Source: Profundicola sp048268105
GTDB taxonomy: Bacteria > Bacteroidota > Bacteroidia > Flavobacteriales > Weeksellaceae
Length of the DNA stretch: 11,732 bases
Assembly (NCBI GenBank): GCA_048268105.1
Contig: JBLWWH010000036.1
Location: forward strand, 1 to 11,732
Reading direction: 5' to 3'
Within the stretch, counting starts at the first letter, position 1. Every line of letters begins with the position of its first letter. Of this stretch, positions 1-6,654 are shown one piece after another. The position numbers were made by a program, and so were the translations under genes. The notes under the pieces are model-generated. The model had not been told where the DNA came from and made no database searches. It saw only the letters and a list, made by a program, of their open reading frames with translations.

Positions 1-385
1 GGTTAATAGGAATGGGCTTGTTAAGTATAGGTTTAATTATTGCTAAACTCATTTTTGATGTTCCTATGCTAGGTAGTTTACCACTTATGTATCTATACAC
101 TTCTATTTATATATTGGTGATTTTAGGAATAGGCTTGTTTATCTCCAATTTCACAGACACACAACAACAAGCTATGTTTATCGCTTGGTTTTTTACCGTG
201 ATTTTCATTTTAATGAGTGGTTTATTCACCCCAATTGAGAGTATGCCAGAATGGGCTCAGATGCTTACAGAGTTTAACCCAATTAAATATTTTGTAGAAG
301 TGATGCGAATGGTGATGTTAAAAGGTTCTGGATTTATGGATATTCTTCCGCAATTATCAAAAACACTGCTTTATGCTGTAATTAT
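1..385 (+). repeat. Window-terminal direct repeat, copy 1 (ABC permease segment)
   Basis: It matches 11348-11732 in the same orientation and without gaps, with 22 mismatches over 385 bp (about 94 percent identity). Mismatches are at 17, 20, 25, 26, 32, 65, 69, 83, 86, 93, 104, 134, 137, 140, 143, 146, 152, 219, 227, 230, 233 and 308. The copy may extend left of the window. Confidence 0.95.
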
Positions 386-425
386 GAATGGCTTAGCGGT
401 ATGGAGTTATAAAAAGACAAACTAA
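1..425 (+). CDS. ABC-2 type transporter permease, C-terminal part (5' end outside window)
   Basis: This is the membrane subunit of an ABC exporter; only the last ~141 codons are present. The frame is open from base 3 (Leu-Ile-Gly before the first Met at 12), so the Met at 12 is internal and not the start. Counting from that Met, hydrophobic segments lie at about 22-46, 53-73 and 111-131. The ABC-2 signature is clear at about 69-96: Ser-Gly-Leu-Phe-Thr-Pro, then Met-Pro-Glu-Trp-Ala-Gln, then Asn-Pro-Ile-Lys-Tyr-Phe. This segment is typical of the YhhJ/DrrB-like C-terminal half of the family. The ATPase partner is not in the window and would be expected upstream. The stop is 11 nt before the next gene, which suggests co-transcription. 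A second, slightly different copy of the first 385 bp lies at 11348-11732. Substrate unknown. Confidence 0.85.
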   Translation, partial: LIGMGLLSIGLIIAKLIFDVPMLGSLPLMYLYTSIYILVILGIGLFISNFTDTQQQAMFIAWFFTVIFILMSGLFTPIESMPEWAQMLTEFNPIKYFVEVMRMVMLKGSGFMDILPQLSKTLLYAVIMNGLAVWSYKKTN

Positions 426-436
426 AAACATGAGAT

Positions 437-1201
437 ATGAAGACTGAAGAAAAAATAAAGTTATCTAGAAATGAATCTTTGTTTGTAAGAGGTCCTCTAT
501 CGCGTTTTAAAGAATTATCCTTTGCATTTAAAGTCTTTTTCAATTTCATAAAAGCCTTCAGAAAAATGCATTTTATTGGACCATGTGTTACGGTATTTGG
601 TTCTGCAAGATTTACTAATGATTCTGAACATTATAAAATTGCCGAAAAGATTGGAGCTGCTTTAGCAAAAACAGGATTTACAGTAATGACAGGTGGCGGA
701 CCAGGTATAATGGAAGCGGCCAATAAAGGTGCGTTTGAAGCTGGAGGAAACTCGGTTGGTTGTAATATTATTTTACCTTTTGAACAAAAAACAAACCCTT
801 ACCTTCATAGATGGATAGATATTCCATACTTCTTTTTACGTAAAGTAATTCTGGTAAAATATTCTTACGCTTTTGTGGTCATGCCTATGGGAATAGGGAC
901 TTTAGACGAATTGTTTGAAGCACTAACTTTAATACAAACCAAAGTAATCCAAGATTTTCCGGTTGTTATTTTCGATTCGGTTTATCATAAAGAGTTATGT
1001 GAACATATTCAATTAATGGCTAAAAATGAAAGTATCAGTCCAGAAGATATGAAACTACTTTTTGTAACCGATTCTGTGGAAGATGTAATCAAACAAATCG
1101 AAAAATATTCCATTAAAAAATTCGGTTTAGTTACAAAACAAGACAAGCCAAAATGGTGGCTTGGTGAATCGTCTAATAAATCGTTATCAAATGAAAAATA
1201 A
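437..1201 (+). CDS. LOG family / TIGR00730 Rossmann-fold protein (nucleotide 5'-monophosphate phosphoribohydrolase-like)
   Basis: A 254-residue cytosolic protein. LOG-family enzymes (often misnamed lysine decarboxylase) cleave the N-glycosidic bond of nucleotide monophosphates, for example releasing free cytokinin base in plants; the role in Bacteroidota is poorly defined. The Rossmann core starts at about residue 50 (Val-Thr-Val-Phe-Gly-Ser-Ala-Arg). The nucleotide-binding segment Gly-Gly-Gly-Pro-Gly-Ile-Met-Glu-Ala-Ala-Asn lies at 86-96, Arg135-Lys136 are in the expected place, and the family motif PGGxGTxxE appears at 150-158 as Pro-Met-Gly-Ile-Gly-Thr-Leu-Asp-Glu. The catalytic Glu158 is therefore kept, but the first Gly of the motif is Met151. 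The ~45-residue N-terminal extension is charged, then hydrophobic. The ATG at 437 is preferred because the ATG at 430 meets a stop after five codons. The 3' end overlaps the next gene by 11 bp. Confidence 0.85.
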   Translation: MKTEEKIKLSRNESLFVRGPLSRFKELSFAFKVFFNFIKAFRKMHFIGPCVTVFGSARFTNDSEHYKIAEKIGAALAKTGFTVMTGGGPGIMEAANKGAFEAGGNSVGCNIILPFEQKTNPYLHRWIDIPYFFLRKVILVKYSYAFVVMPMGIGTLDELFEALTLIQTKVIQDFPVVIFDSVYHKELCEHIQLMAKNESISPEDMKLLFVTDSVEDVIKQIEKYSIKKFGLVTKQDKPKWWLGESSNKSLSNEK

Positions 1202-1592
1202 AAAAATCATCAACACGGTAAGTGCAACTATTTTAGCGCTGTTTGCATTGCTCACTTTATTTTTAAGTAGCTCTGTAATTTTCGATTGGTTTGGCATTAG
1301 AGCCAAAGAAGGAAACTATGTACTGTTTATAGTTTGGGCAAACTTTATCTGTAGCATTTTATACTTATTCGCTGCTTACGGTTTTTTAAAAAGAGCAAAT
1401 TGGACGTTTTGGATATTAATTATTGCCTTGAGTGTTTTAATTATTGCTTTTATTGCATTGCAATTCCACATTAGTAATGACGGAATATATGAAGCAAAAA
1501 TAGTAAAAGCCATGATATTTAGAATGTTGGTGACGTTAAGTTTCGCGCTAATAGCATTTTTCAGTATAAAACAAAATAGTACATCAAATTAA
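1191..1592 (+). CDS. Small four-helix membrane protein, function unknown
   Basis: A 133-residue integral membrane protein that I cannot assign to a named family. Four hydrophobic segments are visible at about residues 8-30, 42-64, 70-91 and 107-125. The third loop (about 93-107) is polar and holds a His-Ile-Ser-Asn-Asp-Gly segment followed by a Lys-Ala-Met-x-Phe-Arg stretch entering helix four. I chose the ATG at 1191, which gives a Lys-rich N-terminus (Met-Lys-Asn-Lys-Lys) and an 11-bp overlap with the LOG gene. The upstream ATG at 1161 would add ten residues lying wholly inside the LOG gene and is less likely. The overlap suggests translational coupling. The next gene encodes a cytochrome b-like membrane protein 11 nt downstream, so a membrane or redox role is possible, but this is inference from position only. 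Confidence 0.7.
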   Translation: MKNKKIINTVSATILALFALLTLFLSSSVIFDWFGIRAKEGNYVLFIVWANFICSILYLFAAYGFLKRANWTFWILIIALSVLIIAFIALQFHISNDGIYEAKIVKAMIFRMLVTLSFALIAFFSIKQNSTSN

Positions 1593-1603
1593 AAACAAAC
1601 ATC

Positions 1604-2182
1604 ATGGAAAAATTAAAGTATTCTAAAATATATCGCATAATTCATTGGGCTATAGCTGTTTCATTTTTACTGTTGTTAATCACTATTTTTTTGCGATTAA
1701 CATGGATGAATAAGTATAATATGGCAGCTATCATTGAAAATTACTTGATTAGTACAGAACAGAGTTTATCTCAAGATCAACTCATTGTTTTAGCGAAAAA
1801 GATAAGACAACCCATGTGGAATTGGCATATTTATATGGGTTATATATTGGTTGGATTATTTAGTATTCGTTTCATACTTCCTGCATTCGGACAAATGAAG
1901 ATTCAAAATCCTTTGAGTAAAAATCTATCTACAAAGAAGAGAATTCAGAAATGGACATATATCATTTTTTATGTCTTTGTTATGGTTTCGCTTGTAACTG
2001 GACTTATTATAGAATTAGGACCAAAAGATTTGAAAAAGCCAATGGAAGAAATCCACATACTTGGTATTTACTATCTAATTGCATTTATAGTTATCCATTT
2101 GGCAGGTGTATTAATTGCAGAATTTACAAACGAAAAGGGAATTATTTCATGGATTGTTAGTGGCTCGAAAGACAAAGATTAA
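1604..2182 (+). CDS. Cytochrome b/b561-like membrane protein (di-heme, four TM)
   Basis: A 192-residue protein with the layout of the prokaryotic cytochrome b561 / Ni-Fe hydrogenase b-type family: four membrane helices with histidines as likely axial haem ligands. Candidate ligands are His14 (Arg-Ile-Ile-His-Trp in helix 1), His75 (Asn-Trp-His-Ile-Tyr-Met-Gly, start of helix 2), His151 (Glu-Glu-Ile-His, before helix 4) and His165 (Ile-Val-Ile-His-Leu in helix 4). Such proteins pass electrons across or within the inner membrane, usually between quinol and a partner oxidoreductase or c-type cytochrome. No partner protein with CxxCH is seen here. The loop between helices 1 and 2 is long (about 36-70), polar and lacks cysteines. 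The gene starts 11 nt after the previous stop and ends 20 nt before the next start. The family call is firm; the electron donor and acceptor are unknown. Confidence 0.82.
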   Translation: MEKLKYSKIYRIIHWAIAVSFLLLLITIFLRLTWMNKYNMAAIIENYLISTEQSLSQDQLIVLAKKIRQPMWNWHIYMGYILVGLFSIRFILPAFGQMKIQNPLSKNLSTKKRIQKWTYIIFYVFVMVSLVTGLIIELGPKDLKKPMEEIHILGIYYLIAFIVIHLAGVLIAEFTNEKGIISWIVSGSKDKD

Positions 2183-2202
2183 AATAAATTAAATCTATAT
2201 AA

Positions 2203-3096
2203 ATGAAAACGAGAACGTACATATTGTTTTTCCTATTATGGTCTGTACATTTTGCTTTTTCACAAAAAGATATAGATACACTTCCACAACTGGATTTGTC
2301 TAAAATAGCTCTAATCAATCAAAGCGATAGTTACATTACATTTCCAACAGATATTGGAAATATAGAACCCTTAATGTTCGAAGCCAATGTAAACCCATCA
2401 TTTGTTATTAGAAAACGGAAGGACTCGAAACTTATGGCTGTTTTAAAACCTCAAATAACAATCAGGATGTATAATGCAGAATCCTATCCTGTTCGCACAC
2501 CAAGTTATATTCCGCAGATTTCAGTGTATTATTTAGCCAATAAATATGAGGCTCTTAGTTACTTGGTTTTTTTCGGAAAAATAGCACATCATTCTAATGG
2601 ACAAGATGGTGATTTTTATAATGACGATAATACCATCAATTTACGAACAGGAAATTTTGCCACTAATTTCTTGGAATTTGGATTTCTTAAAACAGCATAT
2701 AGTAACCAATTAAAAGCCATTAAAACTATAAAAAGTTCAATTGAAATTTATCCTAAAAGCAGGATGTCACGAGAACTAAAAGGCAAGTATAGCGGACTGC
2801 GTTGGCATAATTCATTTACATCGTTTAAGTTCCCTTTAACTGATTCTCATAGTGATAAAGCTAATTTTTCATTAAAAGCGGAAGCAACGTTTATGTTAGA
2901 TAATTATAATGATTTAGACATTTTTGATTTGGATAGATTTAATGCAAGTATTACCTTTTACTATCATCCAAAATTTTTAGAAGATATTGGGTTATTTGTC
3001 CAGTTTTATCATGGAATGGATTATTACAATATTTATTTCGAACATCAAATATCTGTTATTCGATTTGGAATAATGACAGAAATATTAAGATTTTAA
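2203..3096 (+). CDS. Outer-membrane beta-barrel protein, OMPLA-like (candidate phospholipase A1)
   Basis: A 297-residue exported protein. Residues 1-20 form a signal peptide (Lys/Arg, hydrophobic core, then Ala-Phe-Ser before Gln21). The rest alternates polar and aromatic or hydrophobic residues as in beta-barrel strands and ends in Ile-Leu-Arg-Phe; a terminal Phe is typical of outer-membrane proteins. The key segment is His129-His130-Ser131-Asn132-Gly133, which matches the H-x-S-N-G active-site motif of outer membrane phospholipase A (His and Ser of the triad). Asn155 (Ala-Thr-Asn-Phe-Leu-Glu-Phe-Gly), at the start of a likely strand, could be the third residue; Asn143 is an alternative with the E. 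coli-like spacing of +12. In E. coli the enzyme is a dormant Ca-dependent lipase activated by membrane damage. Overall similarity looks remote, so activity is inference. The gene sits 20 nt after the cytochrome b gene and 14 nt before the nuclease gene. Confidence 0.6.
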   Translation: MKTRTYILFFLLWSVHFAFSQKDIDTLPQLDLSKIALINQSDSYITFPTDIGNIEPLMFEANVNPSFVIRKRKDSKLMAVLKPQITIRMYNAESYPVRTPSYIPQISVYYLANKYEALSYLVFFGKIAHHSNGQDGDFYNDDNTINLRTGNFATNFLEFGFLKTAYSNQLKAIKTIKSSIEIYPKSRMSRELKGKYSGLRWHNSFTSFKFPLTDSHSDKANFSLKAEATFMLDNYNDLDIFDLDRFNASITFYYHPKFLEDIGLFVQFYHGMDYYNIYFEHQISVIRFGIMTEILRF

Positions 3097-3110
3097 AACT
3101 ATAAAATAGT

Positions 3111-3974
3111 ATGGAAAAGCAAATTTATATTAAAAAGGGTAATGATGAGATGGAGCTTTTTTCCTTCGAAAAATTAAAACATTCGCTTAGATCTGCAGGC
3201 GCATCTAAAGATGTTATTGAAACTATCATTGAAGGAATTCAACCCGTTATATATAATGGGATGTCAACCAATGAAATCTACAAGAAAGCATTTGCCTTAT
3301 TAAAAAAGCATAACAAGGTTTGTGCTTCACGCTATAGTTTGAAACGTGCCATTTTTGATTTAGGCCCTACGGGCTATCCTTTTGAACGTATGATTGCGGC
3401 TTTATTAAAAGAAAATGGATATAAAACCCAAGTCAGCATTATTTTAGAAGGAGCGTGTGTTACTCATGAAATAGATGTCTTGGCTGAAAAAGAGGGCAAT
3501 GTTTACGCAATAGAATGTAAGTTTCATTCCGATGCTAGAGGGTCGAGTAGTGTGCAAGTCCCATTGTACATTAATTCAAGATTCTTAGATATTCAGAAGC
3601 AATGGAATTCAAATCCTAAAAACAAAACCCATTTGAAACAAGGCTGGTTGGTCACTAATACAAGGTTTTCACAAGATGCTTTAAATTATGGCAGATGTGT
3701 TGGATTAACCATGTTAGGTTGGGATTATCCTAAAAACAATGGTTTAAAAGCCAATATAGACTCTTTGGCTTTGTACCCTGTAACCACCTTAACCTCATTA
3801 TCTAAAAAAGAAAAGCACTTACTTATTAAAAAGGACGTTATTTTGGTGAAAGAGTTACTAGATGCCACTCATGAAATGAAAAGCATAGGGATTTCAGAAA
3901 AACGCATTAATCGTGCTTTGGATGAAGTGAAACGACTATGCAATTATTCAAAACATGCCTCTTTAGATGATTAA
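3111..3974 (+). CDS. ATP-cone domain fused to Mrr-like restriction endonuclease domain
   Basis: A 287-residue cytosolic protein. Residues 1 to about 88 look like an ATP-cone, the nucleotide-sensing module of NrdR and class I/III ribonucleotide reductases: a Tyr-Ile-Lys-Lys-Gly start, Phe-Ser-Phe-Glu-Lys-Leu-Lys-His-Ser-Leu, then helices ending in Arg-Tyr-Ser-Leu-Lys-Arg-Ala. Residues about 90-205 look like a PD-(D/E)xK nuclease of the Mrr/restriction-endonuclease-like group: Glu92, then His-Glu-Ile-Asp122-Val, then Ala-Ile-Glu135-Cys-Lys137, the expected metal-binding and catalytic set, all intact. The C-terminal ~60 residues are Lys-rich and helical (about 229-278) and may bind nucleic acid. 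Inference: a dATP/ATP-sensing nuclease. No methylase or specificity subunit lies nearby, so it is not an ordinary restriction system. It is the last gene of the first tight run and is followed by a terminator. Confidence 0.75.
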   Translation: MEKQIYIKKGNDEMELFSFEKLKHSLRSAGASKDVIETIIEGIQPVIYNGMSTNEIYKKAFALLKKHNKVCASRYSLKRAIFDLGPTGYPFERMIAALLKENGYKTQVSIILEGACVTHEIDVLAEKEGNVYAIECKFHSDARGSSSVQVPLYINSRFLDIQKQWNSNPKNKTHLKQGWLVTNTRFSQDALNYGRCVGLTMLGWDYPKNNGLKANIDSLALYPVTTLTSLSKKEKHLLIKKDVILVKELLDATHEMKSIGISEKRINRALDEVKRLCNYSKHASLDD

Positions 3975-3979
3975 ATAGA

Positions 3980-4000
3980 ATCCGAAGTTACAATTTGGAT
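3980..4000 (+). other. Short hairpin after the nuclease gene
   Basis: A 7-bp stem (one G-T wobble) with a 7-nt loop: ATCCGAA at 3980-3986 pairs with TTTGGAT at 3994-4000. It starts 5 nt after the stop codon and has no T-run directly behind it, so it is not a terminator on its own. It may protect the transcript end or be chance in AT-rich DNA. Confidence 0.25.
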
Positions 4001-4052
4001 ACCCATATTAGTTAATTCCTTCTTTTGTTTTCAGTGTTTTTGGTTGGTTGTT

Positions 4053-4089
4053 AAAAGGCACGTATATGTATTTATAGGTGCCTTTTTTT
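4053..4089 (+). terminator. Rho-independent terminator after the first gene run
   Basis: AAAAGGCAC at 4053-4061 is the exact reverse complement of GTGCCTTTT at 4078-4086, and the T-run continues to 4089. Inside the 16-nt loop, TATA at 4063-4066 can pair with TATA at 4073-4076, which lengthens the stem past a G-G mismatch. It separates the nuclease gene from the efflux operon. The A-rich left side means it could also act on - strand transcripts. Confidence 0.75.
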
Positions 4090-4093
4090 CTTA

Positions 4094-4109
4094 AGTAACC
4101 TTTGTTACT
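4094..4109. promoter_or_regulatory. Perfect palindrome, candidate operator of the efflux operon
   Basis: AGTAAC (4094-4099), a CTTT spacer, then GTTACT (4104-4109) form a perfect inverted repeat with 6-bp arms; allowing mismatches, symmetry extends outward a few bases (CTTAAGTAAC against GTTTAGTAAC). It lies 50 bp upstream of the chosen tolC start, just ahead of a likely -7 element. Size and position fit a TetR- or MarR-type repressor site, as is common for RND pumps. No such regulator is encoded in this window, so it would act in trans. Confidence 0.45.
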
Positions 4110-4130
4110 AAACATATCTTTTATTAGGTC

Positions 4131-4138
4131 TACATTTG
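4131..4138 (+). promoter_or_regulatory. Candidate Bacteroidota -7 promoter element for the efflux operon
   Basis: TACATTTG matches the Bacteroidota -7 consensus TAnnTTTG exactly and lies 20 bp before the tolC start at 4159, which would give a very short leader. The best upstream TTTG (4101-4104) overlaps the palindrome but is 26 nt away, longer than the usual spacer of about 19, so the -33 element is uncertain. Confidence 0.45.
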
Positions 4139-4158
4139 TACTACTAAATAGAATACAA

Positions 4159-5466
4159 ATGAAAAGAACCTATTACTTACTTATAACTTTTTTGACTTTG
4201 GGCTTTTCACTCCAAGCGCAAGATTTAGTGCCTATCACTAAAGAAGAAGTTTTAGCCAAAGTTTCAGAAAAAAACACAAGTATTAAGATTTCTCAGGAAG
4301 AGTTTAATCAAGCAAAAGCCGATTATAATCAAACCAATGCTGTGTTTCTACCAAATATCACAGCAAGCCATACAGGGATTGCAACAACTAATCCATTAAT
4401 GGCTTTTGGATCTAAATTGAATCAAGAGATTTTAACGCAGAACGACTTTAATCCGGCCTTATTAAATAACCCTTCTCAAATTCAAAACTTTTCAACTAAA
4501 ATAGAGATACAGCAGCCATTAATAAATTTAGATGGTATTTACCAACGAAAAGCGGCTAAATCTAAAATGGAAGCGATGTCTTTAAAAACGGACCGAACCC
4601 AAGAGTATCTAGCTTTCGAAGTAGAGAAAGCTTATATGCAATTACAATTAGCCTATAAAGGAGTTGCAGTTTTAGAAAAAGCACTTGATGCCGCAAACGC
4701 TAATAAAGCATTAGCAGATAATAGTTTTAAACAAGGCTATTTACAACGTGCAGATGTTTTAAATGTCGAGGTAAGAGTTACTGAAGTTCAAAATCAATTA
4801 CAATCGGCAAGAAGTAATGTGCAAAATGCTTCAAACTATTTGTCTTTCTTAATGAATGATGAAAGTTATGTGATTTATACACCAACAGATAGTCTAACTG
4901 TTGAAGTGGTTTCTATGACCGATCCAAAGGTTTCTGAAAATCGTTCTGATATCAAAGCGATGGAATTGGCGTCTAATGCTTATGAAGCCATGAATAAAGC
5001 AGATAAGATGGCTTTTCTACCAAGGTTGAATGCTTTTGGAAGCTACGAATTATACGACGATCAAATTTTTCAAGCAGATGCAAACGGCTATTTGTTTGGG
5101 GCTCAATTAAGTTGGGATATTTTTCAAGGATCTAAACGTTTTGGTAAAGCGCAAAAAAGTAAAGCTGAATTTGAAAAATCTAAGTTAGAGTACAAGCAAT
5201 ATGTGTCGCAAAGTAATTTAGAATTGAATAAAGCAAAACGCGCTTTTTTAGATGCTGAAAATAAATTGAAATTAAACCTATTGGCTTTGGAACAATCCGA
5301 GGAATCGTTAAGGATACGCACCAACCGGTTCAAAGAAGGTTTAGAAAAAACATCCGATTTATTGTTAGCTGAAACGCAATACGCACAAAAGCAATTGGAA
5401 TATTATCAAACCATATTTGAATACAATTACGCACAAGCTTATTTACAATTTTTAACTAAGGGCTAA
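4159..5466 (+). CDS. TolC family outer-membrane efflux channel
   Basis: A 435-residue outer-membrane factor that forms the trimeric exit duct of a tripartite pump. I start at the ATG at 4159 because it gives a standard signal peptide (Met-Lys-Arg, hydrophobic core, cleavage near Gln-Ala-Gln at 19-21). The longer frame from 4102 would put 19 non-signal-like residues in front and overlap the promoter element. The mature part has the two OEP repeats: a first long coiled-coil and strand unit (about 25-235, with Gln/Asn/Ala-rich helices and a strand segment near Ile-Thr-Ala-Ser-His-Thr), and a second (about 250-432) with Leu-Ser-Trp-Asp-Ile-Phe-Gln-Gly, a hallmark of the second barrel segment in TolC-like proteins. 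Length is normal for the family. It heads the RND operon, 101 nt before the adaptor gene. Confidence 0.92.
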   Translation: MKRTYYLLITFLTLGFSLQAQDLVPITKEEVLAKVSEKNTSIKISQEEFNQAKADYNQTNAVFLPNITASHTGIATTNPLMAFGSKLNQEILTQNDFNPALLNNPSQIQNFSTKIEIQQPLINLDGIYQRKAAKSKMEAMSLKTDRTQEYLAFEVEKAYMQLQLAYKGVAVLEKALDAANANKALADNSFKQGYLQRADVLNVEVRVTEVQNQLQSARSNVQNASNYLSFLMNDESYVIYTPTDSLTVEVVSMTDPKVSENRSDIKAMELASNAYEAMNKADKMAFLPRLNAFGSYELYDDQIFQADANGYLFGAQLSWDIFQGSKRFGKAQKSKAEFEKSKLEYKQYVSQSNLELNKAKRAFLDAENKLKLNLLALEQSEESLRIRTNRFKEGLEKTSDLLLAETQYAQKQLEYYQTIFEYNYAQAYLQFLTKG

Positions 5467-5567
5467 AACTTCTCGACTGTGCTTGAGGAGACGAATATTG
5501 ACTAATCTATTTTAGACGAAAACACATTGCGAAGCAAACAGGACCTAAATAATACACAATTTTAAAA

Positions 5568-6644
5568 ATGAAAAAAATATATACCATCTTAACATTATCT
5601 ATAGCATTGTTATTAGCCAGTTGCGGTAGTGAAGACAAAAAAGCGGTTGCAGATAATTCACCTGCAATTGTTGTAAAAACGAGTCAAGTAGAAGCAAATT
5701 CTAATTCGCCGTTTTTATCGGTAAGCGGAAAAATTCAGGCAGCAAATAGTGCAGAATTAAGTACTAGAATGATGGGTTACGTAAACAAAGTTCACGTAAA
5801 TGTAGGTGATAAAGTACGTAAAGGTCAACTTTTAGTATCAATTAATAATGCCGATTTACAAGCAAAAAGAGCTCAAGTAAATGCAGGAATTACAGAAGCA
5901 ACAGTAGCCTTTAACAACGCTCAAAAAGATTATAATCGCTTTCAGAATTTATTCGCAGAGCAAAGCGCCTCTCAAAAGGAAATGGATGATAAGACCGCCA
6001 ATTTCGAAATGGCAAAAGCGCGATTAGAGTCGGCAAAGCAAATGAAAAACGAAATCAACGCACAATTCGCTTATAGCAATCTTACCGCACCTTTCAGCGG
6101 AACGGTAACTAGTAAAAACGTGGAAGAAGGTAATATGGCAAATCCAGGTGTTCCTTTAATCAGTATTGAAACGCCAGGAAGTTTTGAAGTGATGGCTATG
6201 GTTCCTGAAACTGAAATTTCAGAAATTAAAACTGGTACAACTGTAGATGTTTTAGTTAAATCTATTAATCAGACATTGAAAGGAAAAGTTACGGAGGTTA
6301 GTACATCTGCTAAAAATACAGGTGGACAATACTTAGTAAAAATAGTTTTAGATAAAACGGATGCGAACATCTTATCTGGAATGTTTACCACCGTTCAGTT
6401 TCCTGTGGAAAGAAAAACAAAACCTGAAATGGTATTGATTCCGACAGAAGCAATTATTACTAACGGGCAATTATCTGGTGTTTACACAGTAAGTCAAAGT
6501 AATACAGCAATTTTAAGATGGTTGCGATTAGGTAGAATTTTTGGAGATCAAGTAGAAGTATTATCTGGTTTAAATGCAGACGAAGCCTACATTGTTTCAG
6601 CTGAAGGCAAACTTTTTAATGGTGCAAAAATTACAATACAATAA
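5568..6644 (+). CDS. RND efflux periplasmic adaptor (membrane fusion protein), lipoprotein
   Basis: A 358-residue adaptor that links the inner-membrane pump to the TolC-like duct. The N-terminus is a lipoprotein signal with lipobox Leu-Ala-Ser-Cys19, so the mature protein is anchored by lipid on Cys19. The first half of the biotinyl-lipoyl domain is at about 62-92 (Met-Gly-Tyr-Val-Asn-Lys-Val, Val-Gly-Asp-Lys-Val-Arg-Lys-Gly-Gln). A helical hairpin rich in Ala, Gln, Lys and Glu spans about 95-168. The second lipoyl half is at about 172-200 (Ala-Pro-Phe-Ser-Gly-Thr-Val, Glu-Glu-Gly-Asn), followed by the beta-barrel and membrane-proximal domains. No His- or Met-rich metal-binding tail is seen, which argues against a plain copper or silver adaptor. 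The helical hairpin is fairly short, which suits the TolC partner encoded just upstream. Confidence 0.92.
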   Translation: MKKIYTILTLSIALLLASCGSEDKKAVADNSPAIVVKTSQVEANSNSPFLSVSGKIQAANSAELSTRMMGYVNKVHVNVGDKVRKGQLLVSINNADLQAKRAQVNAGITEATVAFNNAQKDYNRFQNLFAEQSASQKEMDDKTANFEMAKARLESAKQMKNEINAQFAYSNLTAPFSGTVTSKNVEEGNMANPGVPLISIETPGSFEVMAMVPETEISEIKTGTTVDVLVKSINQTLKGKVTEVSTSAKNTGGQYLVKIVLDKTDANILSGMFTTVQFPVERKTKPEMVLIPTEAIITNGQLSGVYTVSQSNTAILRWLRLGRIFGDQVEVLSGLNADEAYIVSAEGKLFNGAKITIQ

Positions 6645-6654
6645 CTAAAAGGTC

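Noticed and set aside
1951..2160. Overlapping + strand frame inside the cytochrome b gene
   Set aside because: Out-of-frame shadow of a gene with clear haem-ligand motifs; the product is cysteine/tyrosine-rich with no family pattern.
4102..4158. Longer start for the tolC-like gene at 4102
   Set aside because: It would add 19 residues before a proper signal peptide and run through the likely promoter; the ATG at 4159 fits better.
5124..5333. Reverse-strand open frame inside the tolC gene
   Set aside because: It lies wholly in a well-supported gene, has low-complexity composition and no recognisable domain; it is a shadow frame.
5467..5567. A separate promoter in the 101-nt gap between the tolC and adaptor genes
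   Set aside because: No TAnnTTTG element or clear hairpin found; the gap is best read as an operon spacer.
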